DNA of 64,000 nt from Phlebotomus papatasi (Eukaryota > Arthropoda > Insecta > Diptera > Psychodidae). The translations under genes were made by a program, and so were the position numbers. Each line of letters begins with the position of its first letter. Within the stretch, counting starts at the first letter, position 1. Location of the stretch: assembly GCF_024763615.1 (NCBI RefSeq), contig NC_077224.1, positions 17,391,078 through 17,455,077 of the forward strand, given 5' to 3'. Below the pieces are notes generated by a model. It saw only the letters and a program-made list of their open reading frames with translations, had not been told where the DNA came from and ran no database searches. Shown here one piece after another: positions 9,989 through 22,567 of the stretch.

Positions 9989-10288
9989 GTACGTGTATGA
10001 TAGCTTAGATCCATCTGCTATATTGCATTTCTATTTACTTCCTTTGATGTTAAGTTCGAAAATATTGTAAGTACCTTAAAACATCAATTTCTACTATTCA
10101 AATATTTAAAATATTGCTGAATCTTGACACTGTAATTTTATAAAACCTGTAGCTGAACAATTTTTGTAGGGGTGTAATGTACATTTTAAACGTATTCTGT
10201 CAGGATAATTATTCAAGGATTTAATTACATTACAAGAAAAATGCCTGAGGATCTTTTACAAAGTACTCGAACTCCTCTGCAAACTGTT
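9989..10288 (+). CDS. Two candidate internal exons of an unrecognised gene
   Basis: Exon a (9989-10066) follows TTTTGATTTCAG and ends at GTAAGTACC. Exon b (10204-10288) follows ATTCTGTCAG and ends at GTAAGTTTG. Only one frame is open in exon a, and it continues without a stop through exon b when the 137-base intron is removed. The peptide has a hydrophobic segment (SAILHFYLLPLMLSSKIL then III) followed by a polar part with RKMPEDLLQ, so a membrane protein is plausible. Start and end exons were not found, apart from the phase-compatible exons at 7642-7987. No family is recognised; chance pairing of splice-like signals in AT-rich DNA remains possible. Confidence 0.35.
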
Positions 10289-11403
10289 GTAAGTTTGAGC
10301 ACACTAAAAACTTTTCGTTGCTTTTCGAACATCTTTGAAATGTAATTTAACTCTTGTAAAACTCAATGAGTGCTACGACTACGATAGCTGTTTGTTCAAG
10401 CGACGCAAGCGGCAATACTTTTTACAGCAATTTAAAAATTAAAAATTAATCTTTAATAACCGTCAAATTTGTTAATAAAATTTTTTGAGAAATAAAATTT
10501 ATTTGGCGGTTAACCAAAAATAAAAAACCAAATGGCAAATGCTGATATTTGGAGAAATATTCTCATTGAAAATGTATGACTAGGAGGAAATTACATTTTC
10601 CGGCGCACAGTAGAGTTTTCATGAAGTAGAATTTGGTTGAATTTTTAATAAGGTTTTAGTTAATTTAACTCTATATTTTCTCATGGTTCAAAACTATGAA
10701 TTATTCAAAAGATGAGATTGAATAATGAATGCATGAGATTAAAGACAAATGCTAACTGCAATATGGGAGTTGAGCCAAAAGGGTCACTCGAATACTATTT
10801 GGTCTGTCTCTTGCAAACATCCTCACCCAGGAACATTCGGGTTACACGGAGTACACAATGGGGAGGAAAAAGGCACATTTTACTCAAGATATTCCCAACC
10901 CCCAAATCTGCACCCATGTTTGGGTCAACATAGCGATAAATTTTCCCAGTCTCTTTTTTTTCCATCGCAATTCTTCTTTCTCCTCTATCTCTGCCGGCCA
11001 GAAATTCAGCAAACAATCAACATCCGGATAAAATTTTAGGATTATTACTTCCATATATAACGAACACAGGGGGTTGGGGGGGGGGGGCAAAGAAGATATT
11101 AATTCAACATGCAGGCGATTACTCGTTCTGCAAAAAAGGAATAGGTTTTGCTTCTCAAAATTAAATATCCAAACTAATTTTTTGCTGCAACTGAATTTTT
11201 TTAGTACAATTTTCTTCTTCATTGCTGCATTTCAGGTGAAAATCTAAATAATCCATTATAGTTTCCACAAAAATATCTTCCCTCTGATCGGGCTTTAATT
11301 CTGTTAAAGTACTTTTTTTGAAATTGTTATTTTAATGCAATTCATGATTTTTTGGGATATTTTAGAACATTACGTGTTCAAAAAATCACCGCTAGAGGCG
11401 TAA

Positions 11404-11534
11404 GGGCCTTGACAGACCAGAGGATTAGCCGAGAGACGGCTTAGCGTAATTATATTGGAAATAATCGTTAAAGTGCATTTCTATCATTTTCCACTAAGTC
11501 GTCTCTCGGCTTAAGTCGTAAGTGTGTTTAGGGC
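11404..11534. mobile_element. MITE, GAGAGACGGCTTA family, copy 2
   Basis: This is the best preserved of the three copies: AGCCGAGAGACGGCTTA on the left and TAAGTCGTCTCTCGGCTTAA on the right are inverted repeats around an AT-rich core. Outer GGGC-type ends are also inverted. TAAG lies at both edges. Non-coding. Confidence 0.7.
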
Positions 11535-11539
11535 TTAAG

Positions 11540-14500
11540 TGTCAAACATTTATTTAACAAATTTTTAATCGATCCACCGACTGATTTTTTGCTCAACCTA
11601 CCCGAGTCCAGCTATAAGGAGCCAAAACGGAAACTGTTGTTGGATCTGAGATTTTTATTGGACTTACAAAAAATCATTAAGATCGGCTTATCAGAAGAAG
11701 CTGGAATATTTTAAGATATGTTTGATTATCTCAGGTAGGATGGAATCACCATTTCTCGAAAGTGCTCCACTTCTCGCCCCTTTATTGAAATCGCTATTCT
11801 TCACGATTTATGAAATGATTGAGCCACAAAATTATTTGTATTTTTATTGCTGCTACGTATAGAGTCGAAAAATAATTATTATTCGTTTTGGATTTAAGAT
11901 TTTGAGCATTTTTTAGAGCAATATTTTATTTATTCATCACGACTCCTCTTAACACTTAAATGACTGCAAAGGCATTTCATGCCAAGTTTCTGTTTTTAAT
12001 ATTTTACTACAGTAAAAAACTTAAAAAAAAGGCTTTTTCCATCTGCACCAATTCAATTATAAATACGTATTTATACGCATAAAGATTTTATTATTTTCTT
12101 GTGGTTTTGTATAAATTTTCTGAAAATTGTCGAATAATGCTAAAGTGGACTTTCAGATATTTTTGTAACAAAAAACCTATTTCCAAGAAAAGTTTTCTTA
12201 GTCGCTAATATTGTATTTTCCGTATTTGACGAGTATTTTTGTAACATTTTTGCAATACTTGAGAACCTCGTCAAATATTCATGATATTTTCGCAATGTTT
12301 GATAAACAATTCACACTTCCGCTATTTCAATGGCAGTTTCAGGATTTTTCGATTATTACAGAATTAGATATAGAATTTTATTCCCTTTCAGAATCCGGTT
12401 TTATCTCTATAAGAACACATACACGTACTATAGTCAATTTAAGAAAAATACAAAGATCATAGAAAATTTTAAATTTAGAAGATACTGATATACATATACA
12501 ATCACTCAAGAGTAAAATTCAAAATTGATAAGTTTTTCGCGGAAAATTCTGGACATTATCCGTTTTCTTTTCTATTTTACGTGGGTGCGAATATCAAGAA
12601 TCTCACTCAATATTTTTTTTTCTAATTTAATGAAGAACACGTAACTATACGATTTTTAAATATTTGTTCAATTATTATCTATTCTTTTTTTACAATATTT
12701 TATAATAATTGGTTATCATTTTGCTGCTTAAAATATTTGTTTTGTTGGTTATTGAGATCTAACAATTGCTACTTACTAAAAAAGAACCTTTTCCCGATAT
12801 ACGCCCTATAAATTATGCCATTTTTCTTCTCCTGTTTTAGTAAAAACAAAAACTAAGAGTTTTAAAGAGTTCATAGCCAAGAAAACTGCTAAAAATCTGT
12901 TCAATTTTGCATTTATTAAGAATATAAATATGTTAATCAAAGATCTAATCATTAAATGGCCACAACCGTTTTCTTATTTACGAGACCTGAAACAAAATAA
13001 CATTAAAATAATAAACAATTTGGGAAATGATTGGTAACAAAATCAAACAATTAGAAAAATAATAAGAGATAATAAAATAAAAGTTTGAAATTCCTGCACA
13101 GTTGTTGTTATTCTTAAGTGTAATAATCATTTAAAAACCATTTAAAACTTAAAAAACGCGATATTTTACTTTATTTGCTTATTTTCTATGTTAATTAATC
13201 AAACTCTCACCGGAAATACCACTAGAGAATTCTCCCCGGTTTTTGATGAAAAAATTTCCAATCGAAAATTTCGTGGATACCAAATAGGCGAGTTCGACAC
13301 GGAGAGTTGGCTTTTTCCACAAAATCAAACTCTCACATCTGGAGGATACGGCCCCAGGTCATTTTGATTGATAATTTTTACGCATTGTACACACACTAAG
13401 AGTTCAATGATGCATTAACAACACCTCTTTCGCATCACTAGCGCCATCAACGGTAGAAAATTCCCACTGGTGGCGCTGTCTCCTCTTTTCAATTTGTATA
13501 TCTCACGCTTTTAGTTGAAAATAATTCATCAAATTGAATAAAATTAACTCATTATATTCAAATTTGACGCAAGATTATATTGCATTCTCAGAAAATTAAA
13601 ATTGAATTTACAGTCATTTCAAATTAACTCACTTTAGTAATCTCGCCTTCGATAAGCTCGCCTTATTACTAGTGTTTTGCTAGAGTGTATACGTGAAAAA
13701 ATGGTAGAGAGATGAATATTTCAAATAAATATTCAGCGAATGTGATTGTTTTGGATATGAGAATGTCGGACACATATTTCCATCTGAAATTCTCTTTTCT
13801 CTCTTGGCTTCTGGGTACATCCAGAATATTGTGCAGAAATCCCACCTGGAGGGAAACACACAGTAGAATATTAGATTCATCCATTAGGTGAAGAATCATG
13901 CAGTTTATCTACCCTTTTTTTCTCACCTGGAAATGGAAGCGTCAAAAATTCATTGAGGCAACTGTACTGATTCACGCTTCTATATCCAATGCACTTTTTT
14001 CTTGCTTTTTTCCAATTCCCCTTCATAGTTATTTCTACGGTGAAATGGCGTAAAAACAAGTCCTACTTTCATGCGATAGATGATATTTGTGTTTATTTCC
14101 ATCCTCTTGGATCCCATGCATTGTGTGGGGGTGTTAAGGACTTTCTGCAGCAAAATGCAAAGCCAGCAATCAGTTTCATGTCAGACTCTGTCCTACTTCA
14201 ACTTCTGCCATCCACCGCAATTTTCACAGAATCCCACCAATTCCCCTTGCCCCCTGGCTTACCCTTCTGCAACACCATAGTGGATCAATGGAAGGCCCGT
14301 CATTGCAAAATATAAAACCTCGTGTCGCTCCAACGACTTGGAAATTCGATGGTCCACTTGATGGACAGCCAACAAGTCGGTCTCGTTTACATCCTCTGGC
14401 TTTTTCTGCACTTTCACCCTCACTGCTCCATAAAACTAACTTTAGGGGCGGAAACTGAGTTAGAGGAAAAAAGAAGCTTCTCCAAGAGATATTCAAGGGG

Positions 14501-14700
14501 GGTGGGAGCTTTTCTGGGGGATGAGTCATATGAGGAAGAAATTAGATCAAACACACTCAAAGATACTCATGAATTTCACTTTCGGTGTTAAGTGGTATTT
14601 GCATTAGAATACTGGAGATGAGATATACTTTCCACAGAAGGTTTCTCAATTCAAAGCATTTGGGAATTTGAAGCTTTTTTGCATTGACTTTCTTAAATAA
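11540..14700. other. No gene seen; AT-rich intergenic or intronic DNA
   Basis: ORFs of 60-108 codons between 12211 and 14591 overlap each other on both strands and show no domain, so I treat them as chance. A short inverted motif around 13440-13480 (AGCGCCATCAACGG and CACTGGTGGCGCT) resembles the GGGGCGC/GGTGGCGCT boxes inside the 1.8-kb repeat family. Confidence 0.4.
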
Positions 14701-14715
14701 CTAAAGTTTACAATC

Positions 14716-14937
14716 TAGGGGAAAGTACTCTCCCTTCGAACATTCGTGCCTTCGAATAATGTGAATTTTCTTTTATTTCCTTAAAAGATTTACACATAAT
14801 TATCTTGTAATTATCAAAAATTGATAATAAGCTAACTAATAGTATTTAACAGAAATGTTTAAGTCTCTTGGGAATAACAAAAGAAAATTCACATTATTCG
14901 AAGGTATGAACGTTCGAAGGGAGAGTACTTTCCCCTA
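14716..14937. mobile_element. MITE with 55-bp TIRs, TTCGAANNTTCG family, copy 1
   Basis: TAGGGGAAAGTACTCTCCCT at the left is mirrored by AGGGAGAGTACTTTCCCCTA at the right. The inner arms (TTCGAATAATGTGAATTTTC) are also complementary, making about 55 bases of TIR around an AT-rich core. TA at each edge fits a Tc1/mariner-type target. A second copy lies at 31624-31843 and a related one at 56574-56757. Confidence 0.75.
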
Positions 14938-14950
14938 TTAGAGCCTCTGT

Positions 14951-16765
14951 ATTAGGTGAGATTCTTAACAATCTCACCTACTATAATCCTAACAAAATTT
15001 CATGTCGTCCGATCGACCTCAAACTTGGCCAAAATGTGTTTCGCCACTTCCTGATTCCGAATATATATGTGGCTAAGTTACGTTCCCGGCCGGCCGGCCG
15101 GCCGCTCTTTGGAGCTTAATAGCTCCTAAACTAAAAAAGATATCGACTTGCGGTTTTCGGCAAAGGTTATATATCGGGTGAAAATTGCAACTTGGTGCAT
15201 TGACCCCCCACCCCCACCCCTCCTTCCGCCATTTTGAAGACCCCCCTTTATTGTTTTCTCAATAGCTCCGCCCCTATGGCATCGAGCGGGCTCAAATTTT
15301 AGTATGTTATAGCTGGACCTTAGAGCTTTCCATTAATACCAAACTTAAGGTCCCCCGACCCCCCTGACCCGAGCTATAAGGGTCCAAAAAAATTTCTTAA
15401 AATGGCCATAACTCCGATTCTAATTGTCAGAATTTAAAAAGTGAGGGCTTTTTAGAAAGCTCTCATGAAATGCCACTTCCCCTTCTAACATCGCAAGTTC
15501 ATAAAACCACCGCTAGGGGCGCTATTATTAAAAAGAAGATTTTTAAATCTTATAAGTTAAATAACTCAAAAATTCCATTGTGCATCGGGGTGAAATTTTA
15601 GTATGTTGTAGCCGTTGATTATACCTATCAAACAAAAAAAACCTTAAGTCGATCCATAACCCCTGACCCGAGCTATAAGGGGTCAAAGTTCGAACATTGA
15701 CCGGCCTCTATCTCCGGTTCTAACTAACATAGCGACCTAAATTTTACCTTTTTGGTTTCGTCTCGATGAGCACTTTCAGATGGAAGTTCAAAAAGTCACC
15801 ACAGGTGGCGCTGTGATAGCGTCAAAATTCATCGAAATTCAAAGTCACTTTTCTCAAAAACGGCATTGTGCAAGTTAATGAAATTTTAGTATGTTGTAGT
15901 CCAGTCTAGGACGTTTCCAAAATGGTGCGTATGTGCGCTGTGGTTTCAATAGAACCGGAGATATGAGGGGTCAAAGTTCACAAAATTCAAAAAAATCATA
16001 TCTCCGGTTCTATGTGACCGATTTTGATGAATAAGGGCTTAAACGAAAGATCTCACCAAATACTACAACTTTCTAAAATATTTGAACTTCGTGGGATCAA
16101 CACCAGGGGCGCCACAGTCGAAAAACCAATTTCAATATCACATAACCTCAATTATCTCGACTGTCGCTGAACCGATTTTGATGATTACTTCGACATAATT
16201 GTAGAGGACATTTGTCTCTACATTTCGTTCATACATCATTTTCCGCTCAGACTACGCTATCACTCCGATTTTGCTGTTTAGGTGTGAAAAAATTGATTTT
16301 TCCCATAATAACGCTTTGAAATCACTCAGATGCCAATTTGACTGCCTCTACTCCACCAAGAAACTTAAAATATGGTTTTAAATGGAAAGTCCCACAAAAT
16401 ACAACAATTCTTTGATATAGTTGAAGTTCAACAAATGACTACTTGGGGCACTCTGGATGAAAAAACGAGTTAAGAAACAAAAAACCTCGCTTATCTTGGC
16501 TTCTGAGTAATCGATGAGATCATGTTCTATAGGAAAATTATAGAGTACATTCTGGTCTACATTTCACCCATATATCACTTTTGTGCCAGTTCATCCAAAT
16601 CCTTGATATTTTGGTTTAAATACAAAATTTGTATAATTTCACGAATTTTATTCAAGATAACTGAATGGCGACTCACAATTTCAGCTCTAAATCGAATTTG
16701 CATGCACTCCGAGTTAGCTCACGTTAAGAATCTCACCTACATAAGCCGGTTAGGATTATCTGTCC
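14951..16765 (-). mobile_element. 1.8-kb Helentron/DINE-1-like element, copy A
   Basis: Non-coding repeat, strongly similar over its whole length to 28397-30218 and to the complement of 35161-37004. Read on the minus strand, the 5' end is GGGACAGATAATCCTAAC. The 3' end has GTTAGGATTAT followed by a hairpin (AGGTGAGATT / AATCTCACCT, 6-base loop) and AATA. The two 11-base subterminal repeats ATAATCCTAAC/GTTAGGATTAT are exact complements. Subterminal inverted repeats plus a 3' hairpin without target duplication is the plan of non-autonomous Helentrons (DINE-1 type). The interior contains a GGCCGG run (15086-15104) and degenerate ~300-base modules. The class call is inference. Confidence 0.55.
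15294..16470. repeat. Degenerate ~300-bp tandem modules inside copy A
   Basis: The box AAATTTTAGTATGTTRTAG recurs at 15294, 15594 and 15881. The box AAGTTCA...CCAC..GGGGCGCT recurs near 15490, 15785, 16080 and 16420. CTCCGGTTCTAA-type and GACCCGAGCTATAAGG-type boxes recur between them. Spacing of 287-340 bases shows four or five diverged head-to-tail modules. The same layout is present in copies B and C. Confidence 0.7.
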
Positions 16766-17214
16766 CTTTATCAATTTAAAGAAACTTTAGAAATAGCTCA
16801 CATATGAATTTTTATTCCGTTTTTCATATTTTGGTAAAAAAGAAATGAAGATTTTCCCGTATTTTTATTTAATTATTTATTTGTTTTTTTTTTTTAATAA
16901 AGAATTTTAAAGTTCTTTTCATCCTGCAAATTCTCGTCGCCACTGCGACATTTCAAATGTAAATCTCTGTGGGAGACCAATAACAATAAAACGCAACAAT
17001 ATTTCCGAGAAGAAAGATTATTTGACATACAATGTTTGCACATTGCAAAGACTCAATTGTAGTTTACACGATTAAAAAATAGAGTACAGCAAATAATGTG
17101 CTAGGTGTTTGTACAAATATCGGGAACTGGTCAAAATAGGTCTCATGACCTAAGACCTGGGTAAGGGGGGTTAGGGAAGGGGGGATACAAAAAAAAACGA
17201 TTAAAAAATGTTGA

Positions 17215-17820
17215 CTATTTCACTGTGAATGTTATTAAAAATTTACACAATTGTGTAAATGTGTCTACGCGTGTACACACTTCTACGTCATATGTCTACA
17301 CATGTAATATTTGTGTATAAATTATACACAGTTGTGTAGTTGTCGAATTTAAACAAATGTGCAATTTTTGTGTATTTCTACATATTTATGAGATGTCTAC
17401 TTATATACACATTTTCAGGAAATTCTTCAGAAAATTTGCACATTTATGTAAAGTCTGTAGCTTTATACAAAATGTGTAATAAATGTGTGGAAAATGTATA
17501 CAAATGTATAATGAAATTGTAATATATGTGATTGTAAATTTACACAATAAACGTACATTTTTGTGCACTCCCTCGCAATTATATAATGTGCCTATTTTAT
17601 CTAAAATTTATGCAATATACACAATTATAATAAAATGTTTATTATTGTGTAGAAAATATACACAGTTATATATTTGTCAAAACATGATATTTTGTATATT
17701 TACACAATTATGTAGTGGCTGTGCTTATTCTGATTTTACACAAAGTGTGTTATGTATGTGTAAAAATTTACAGAATTATCTATTTGTCAGTTTTTCCGTA
17801 CGGCAAAAGTGACAGAATAA
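17215..17820. repeat. Degenerate TTACACAATTGTGTA repeat field
   Basis: About 600 bases are made of imperfect TGTGTA/TACACA words, often as palindromes such as TACACAATTGTGTA and ACACAGTTRTRTA, spaced roughly 35-45 bases apart. The 109-codon and 60-codon ORFs inside it reflect the repeat, not a gene. Confidence 0.65.
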
Positions 17821-18059
17821 AAAACAAGTATGTGAAAATATTGTGCCTTGGACTTCGCAAAAATTTACGAAGTTTAGCCGAGAATCCCGGTGGTTTCCGA
17901 GGATTTTTCGAGTTCCCTGAGTTCACAAATGCTTACAGGTTTTGCAAGGGATACTAGGGTTACCAGGGGTTCTTGGAATACACATAACGACTGGGTGTGT
18001 TGAGGCGCTGGATGGTTATCGCTTTGAATCGTGGAGAATAGCGATTGATGGTGCAAGAG

Positions 18060-20880
18060 GCCTTGTCACTCAATGGGACGTAGCGCCACCTAAGTAAATA
18101 AGTAAGTTAGAATACCCATAAGTTCTCTCGCTTTCTTTGAGATTTCCAGGATTTTCCGACGGACCCTGCGAACTCCTGAATATTTATAGGATGCTCAAAA
18201 ATTTCCGATAATTCCCGAAGTACATATTTGCATAACTTTACAACGCCAAACGTAATAAAAGAGCAAACCAACGATTATCCTTGTAATCTTTTCAACCGTG
18301 GAATATTATGTGTATCTAAAATACTTCCACAATCTCACATTTTTCTTCCGTGGTTTAGGAACTTTGAATGCAGACCATAACTTCCTTTTGTAAAATCCTC
18401 TAAAATATAAATATTCTCAGTCATTTTTTCGTTTACTACAACATTCTGAAAGCTGCAGCTCTACTAACCCCAAACTTTATCTCTCCTACGAGTCACAAGT
18501 AATATCGCGGTGAAATAACTCGGTGGACAAAGGGAAAACATTCGTAGTTTATGGTTGAAAGAAGACGGATGATGAAGTATAATCTCTCTTAGGGTGGTTA
18601 TTCCTTAATCCTGATAGAGATGATATTTCTGTACCCTTTTGATCATATTATGTATAGAAGAACTTTTGTATGTTCAGCTGTCTTGTGAGCTTTCCGGTAT
18701 GTCAGTTTCTGATTCCCAGCATTTAAATAATATCTCAGCCAATAAAACCGGAAAATGGAAAGATTGTGCAGAAATTAGAAATAAGGATGAGCTCTGAAGA
18801 CACGTTTGAAGTGCAGAGGCATTATGAGAAATGGGGTGGGGTACTAAGGGGTTTTAAATTAAATTGGAATTAAGTTGAAATGACGCTTTGCCGTGGCACA
18901 AATAACGATATAAAGCTCATTGCAACTCAATATTGCATGCGAACGTGTTCAATATCGTGAGAGTTAAATTGGAAAATCTATCTCTTATATGCTCGATGTT
19001 GCCTTCCTGGGTAAATAACTCTGTGTATATGCTCTTCTGCTTCTGGAGCAAATTAATCGATAAATTAAATGTAGCATATCGCTTATTATTTGACGAAAAA
19101 GACATACCCAAGCGCCATTTGTAGTAATTGTGGTCCATACGACTTATATCGACGCGATGTCTCCTCCAAAGGAGGGTGAGTCTTTTGTACTATTTTGCTA
19201 TATTATTGTTTTTGTGGTAGTATGGGCGTGTTGTTAAGGGGTTATTTCTTCGATCTGGTGCCACGATGTTATAAGAAATAATTACAATTCCACAGAGCAA
19301 TAAAGTTAAAGTGCCACATATAATCTCTCAAACTACGCATCCCCCATTTTGCCCATTTAAACAAAAGATGGTTAGTTTGTTTTTGAGGAGGGCAGAGATG
19401 TATTTCTTATAAAATAAGTCAACTGGATAAATTTAGTAGAAAGTCACTTTCGGCAAATTGCCATGCGTATACTATTATACCATTGAATGCTTTTGAGGAT
19501 ACCCACAGTGTGTTTGGATGTACAACCCCAATATGTGTAATTGCTTTTGTGCATTAAAACTTATTATACTCTGTCCAGGACATTCACCGCAATATTCTGC
19601 TGAAATATCCATATACATATATTGTCTGAGGCTGGGTATTACTTTAAAGTGTTCCTCTGGGTACACTCAGAAGAAATAGTCTCATGGATATTATAGTTGC
19701 AGAATTGGCTGCAAGTTGTGTGTTCAAAATAGAAGAATTTCCATAAAAAAAGACGTAATAAAAGTAAATTATAGCATAATTTTATTTAACTGGAATTTCT
19801 ATCCATCTACAAATCCATTTTCCAAACTATTTTTCTTAACGGCTAGCACTGAGGGAAATTTTGTAAGAAACAAGTGTTGAAATAGGGATTGAAACTACCC
19901 TTGTAGTTGAAGCGATAATCAGAGAAACATTCTTTCCGTACAAAAGTAGATCTTGAAAAATTCTAAAATCTATTTGAACATCCAAAAAAGAGACTTTCTT
20001 GCTTCTTAATACTTTCGCAAGGTGGCGGAAGTTACATACTTTTCGAATTTCGAAGTGCTCAAGTGTCAAAATGTGACAGTCTTCACATTGTGAGGAAAAA
20101 AAAGTTACTGTTCTTGCCCTAGTATTTAATCACTCCATAATCACTGAGTAACTCTTTTGCCAGCTTTTTAGTGTGATATTTGATACATTTTCCCCACCTT
20201 GTTCGAAAATTTAGTATGAAAATTCGAAATTGAATTTGAATTCTTCGAACTTCAACGACTTTTTGTGCAAATAGAGTTCCATTTACCTCTTATCGAAGAC
20301 ACTATTGGAGAATTAAAATCTACTTCTGTTTGGGCTCACGGTCACTGATCTCTTAATCAATTCTCACCAGAGCATGGGCTTAAACTTGGGAGTTTGCGTT
20401 TCATAGACGAATATTGTAAAGCTTGAGGTATGAAGAAACCCTGCGTTATTTAAGCAAGAGGCTCCCAGTTCAATCATCTATAGATGCAAGGTTTTTTTCC
20501 TGTCTATATTCTAATTAATATTGGTCTAGGGATAAATTCAGACCAGCGCCATTCATAATTTTGATGATTTAAATTGTTGAGATAGCGATATGTGCTAAAT
20601 TATTCTAAACTTAACACTCAGTTAGACTTGTTTCAACCCTTAAATGCACCAATACTGCTTTCGTGGTTTAGTTAAAATGTTACTTATAATCTTGCGCAGG
20701 AATAATTTGATAAGGTTCTACTGTCCTTCACCACCGAATTCTTCTGAAAGTAAGCATAAAAATGGAAGTTCCTGGAGTTTGGGATGAAGATCTGAAGAAT
20801 TTGAACTGCTGATCGTAGATTTCTCCACAGTACAAAAGACTCATAAATGCTATAATGCGGTATAAATCTACACAGGAATC
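18060..20880. other. No gene seen
   Basis: AT-rich DNA with short ORFs on both strands. The best pair (18933-19124 plus and 18917-19138 minus) overlap each other and show no motif. No splice-supported exon pair was found. Confidence 0.4.
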
Positions 20881-20882
20881 AA

Positions 20883-21008
20883 TGAGGCTATTTACACCGT
20901 CGCATTAGATTGGGATTGAACTGTTCCAAAATCGGATTTCGAATTGTCCCAAAAACCGATTTTGGGACAATTCAATCTTAATCCAATACGGCGGTGTAAA
21001 TGGCTTCA
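20883..21008. mobile_element. Foldback MITE (126 bp)
   Basis: Two ~56-base arms (TGAGGCTATTTACACCG... and ...CGGTGTAAATGGCTTCA) are reverse complements around about 12 bases near 20945. The inner arms contain CCAAAATCGG/CCGATTTTGG and ATTGGGATTGAA/TTCAATCTTAAT. It lies just upstream of a Tc1-like remnant. Non-coding. Confidence 0.65.
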
Positions 21009-21231
21009 ATATGTAGGGTTTTTTGTTCCTAATTAGTGACCCTGTCCTCAATGTTAACATACAAAATTGAAGCTTTTGGAGTTTCGAATAAGGATCCGAG
21101 AGGGACAGTGATTATTAACTGAGAATACTCTTGTTTCTATAATCTCGAAAATATATGAGCGCAAAACCTTTATTTTGGATCCGAGCTCAGAATATTAAAA
21201 TCTTGGCGTGATCACCTGACCTCTTGAACTC

Positions 21232-21473
21232 CTGACTTCAATCCAATTGAGAATATTTGGGGGGATTCTTGTTTGCCATATTTTCGCCGATATTTGCCAA
21301 AATACACTTACGTTTTGGAGTTAAAATCTGCAATTTTGAATACCTGGAACAAGCCTGAAAATAAGTTTATCGAAAATTTAATCGATAGTATGCCTAATCA
21401 CATTCTTGAAATACTTCAAAAAAACGTTGGAATCACTAATTTTAAAGATTTGCATAAAAATTATCTCGAATAA
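21232..21473 (+). pseudogene. Tc1-like transposase C-terminal remnant
   Basis: The frame starting near 21232 reads PDFNPIENIWG, the conserved block around the third catalytic acidic residue (E) of Tc1/mariner DDE transposases. The C-terminal tail follows, including LIDSMPNHILEILQKN, a typical Tc1 ending (family form LIDSMPRR). Immediately upstream, 21190-21231 has a partly duplicated ACTTGACCTC..CCTGAC segment out of frame, and the helix-turn-helix and first two catalytic residues are not visible. It is a truncated fossil copy. Confidence 0.7.
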
Positions 21474-21569
21474 TAACATTACAAAAGATTTATTGACATT
21501 ATCGTAGTTTTACGATCAAAAACGTATAAAATTGATATTTTCTCAATTCAAATTTAAGAAAGATGTTTC

Positions 21570-21890
21570 ACTGTCAAAAAATTATCATTAATAGGATCCA
21601 ATCAAAGTATTTTGTGGAAAAAAATTAAATAAAAAAATATATTATAGAAGAAAGTGTGATTATTGACAAGTGACCTTATGGTTTTGATACACTGGAAATG
21701 GAAAACCATAAAAATCAGTATTTCTTCAATGAAAATATGGGAGAGCCGTTGCAGTGTCAAAAAATGACAATAATCTATTGTCAATTAATTCAATTTAAAG
21801 TATTTTGCAGAAAAAAATTTAAATAAAACGAATACAGAAAAAAAATTTGAGTTCTGCAAAGTGATCTTATGGTAATGATACGCATTTTAT
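21570..21890. repeat. Direct duplication, ~184-bp period
   Basis: The segment beginning CACTGTCAAAAAATTATC (about 21570) is repeated as CAGTGTCAAAAAATGACA (about 21752), and similarity continues for about 130 bases, including AAAGTATTTTG, GAAAAAAATT and GTGA(C/T)CTTATGG. It follows a Tc1-like transposase remnant, so it is probably the duplicated 3' terminal region of that element. Confidence 0.6.
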
Positions 21891-22199
21891 CTTTACAAAT
21901 TTACAACCCAAACGATTACCCAGGCGGAGATTTCGTCCTTGTACGAAACTCCCATACTCAAAAGTTAAAAAGGCTCTAGGTATTGTATTTCTCAAACGAA
22001 TGGATTACATTTGAGTTCATTGGAAAGATATTGAAATTTCTAACAAGTTTGAACTGGTTTCAATAGGTTTTGAACCAGTAATAAACCGATACACAAATCA
22101 ATTGTATTATTCCTAAGATATTTTAGACGATCTCTTGAGAAATTTATGTAATGATTTAGATCAGTTCTGAATCGGAAAAGGTAATTGTTGCAATAGTAG

Positions 22200-22285
22200 T
22201 TTCGAGATATAGTTTCTAAGTCACGAATTCTAGCAGTTCGCAAAGCCTGGGATGCTTTGCCACTTAATTAAAATCTAAAGCTCAA
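22200..22285 (+). repeat. SINE fragment
   Basis: AAGTCACGAATTCTAGCAGT followed by TCGCAAAGCCTGGGATGC is a diverged match to the minus-strand SINE piece at 7055-7130. The B box is eroded. Confidence 0.4.
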
Positions 22286-22334
22286 TAATATCGAACCCGA
22301 TTTTACAGAACCCTATACTAATATTTTTTTATAG

Positions 22335-22567
22335 TAGGGTGAAAGGAACGTCTATTGACACTTTAAGAACTCGTGTCAGCACCTATTGACACCCTACTCT
22401 GTACCATTTGGGATACGGAATTTGAACATCTCTGTTTCTAATAAAAGGTATATTACAGAAAAAACGTTATATTACTTATATTTTACTAGATACATTAAAT
22501 AATTATCAACATTTTGGCAAAAGTGTCAATAGGGGTTCCCTGTCGAACAGACGTTCCTCCGACCCTA
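22335..22567. mobile_element. MITE, AGGGTNAAAGGAAC family, copy 1
   Basis: Left end TAGGGTGAAAGGAACGTCTA and right end ACGTTCCTCCGACCCTA are inverted. Inner parts (TATTGACACTTT / AAAGTGTCAATAG) pair as well. TA lies at each edge. A second copy, about 75-80% similar by eye, is at 45190-45422. Non-coding, probably Tc1/mariner-type by its TA target. Confidence 0.7.

Noticed and set aside
17340..17957. Chain of overlapping ORFs in the TGTGTA repeat field
   Set aside because: They reflect low-complexity repeats; no frame is coherent across the field.
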